Of a stretch of DNA of 50,321 nt, positions 50,318 to 50,321 are shown piece after piece. The translations under genes were made by a program, and so were the position numbers. Source of the DNA: Lentimicrobiaceae bacterium (lineage in GTDB: Bacteria; Bacteroidota; Bacteroidia; Bacteroidales; WCHB1-69). The stretch is from contig WQWP01000002.1 of assembly GCA_009787485.1 (NCBI GenBank), forward strand, positions 1-50,321, given 5' to 3'. Under the pieces are notes generated by a model. The model saw only the letters and a program-made list of their open reading frames with translations. It had not been told where the DNA came from and made no database searches. Position 1 is the first letter of the stretch. Each line of letters opens with the position of its first letter.

Positions 50318-50321
50318 TAAA

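Overview
The window comes from a member of the Bacteroidota. Evidence: several type IX secretion (T9SS) genes (porV, porU, a porP/sprF homologue, a porZ-like gene), a TonB receptor with an N-terminal carboxypeptidase-regulatory domain, Bacteroidota-type promoters (TTTG, about 18-21 bases, then TAnnTTTG), and general absence of Shine-Dalgarno signals. I cannot place it below phylum with confidence.

Layout. 1-2358: end of tuf, tRNA-Trp, a terminator, and dnaX split over two frames by a repeat-filled linker; then spoT/rel (2359-4605). 4614-6169: a 5'-truncated-looking surface protein and a repeat-bearing gap. 6170-8256: a PD-(D/E)XK-like protein, a LuxR-type response regulator and a small outer-membrane barrel. 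8288-12623 (minus): a compact operon greA, HIT, transketolase N-half, LptF/G permease, glycosyltransferase. 12720-23235 (minus): a TonB receptor, a 1793-residue T9SS cargo and a PorV/PorQ-like barrel, closed by a clear terminator. 23344-27343 (minus): a small membrane protein, a DnaQ-like exonuclease, a T9SS cargo and a PASTA protein. 27465-28813: a decayed TPR histidine kinase. 28915-30467: prfA and ispF, convergent. 30541-36817: porV and porU divergent from porP. 36924-37965: rsmD and a solitary atpF. 38018-42645 (minus): an ABC-F ATPase, RNase H, an Rpn-type nuclease and a DUF2156 protein. 42728-43516: batE. 43587-50317 (minus): fabF, rnc, an IPExxxVDY-type protein, rbfA, a LolC/E permease and porZ.

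How the genes work together. The T9SS genes form one functional set: PorV is the outer-membrane shuttle, PorU the sortase, PorZ the surface partner, and the proteins at 13945, 24726 and perhaps 43587 carry C-terminal domains of the kind this system handles. The rest is mostly core replication, translation and envelope maintenance.

The most unusual signal is a dense population of short repeats. There are 28-bp palindromes with conserved GTAGAGAC / GTCTCTAC ends, at least four other hairpin families, and tandem arrays with a strict 7-base period. They lie between genes and also inside reading frames, mostly at interdomain linkers (DnaX, ABC-F, RNase H, histidine kinase, DUF2156, PASTA, a T9SS tail), where they are translated. 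Two copies of one family show compensatory stem changes. Repeats also sit at places where usual gene neighbourhoods are broken (tuf/trnW without secE; atpF without the rest of the ATP synthase).
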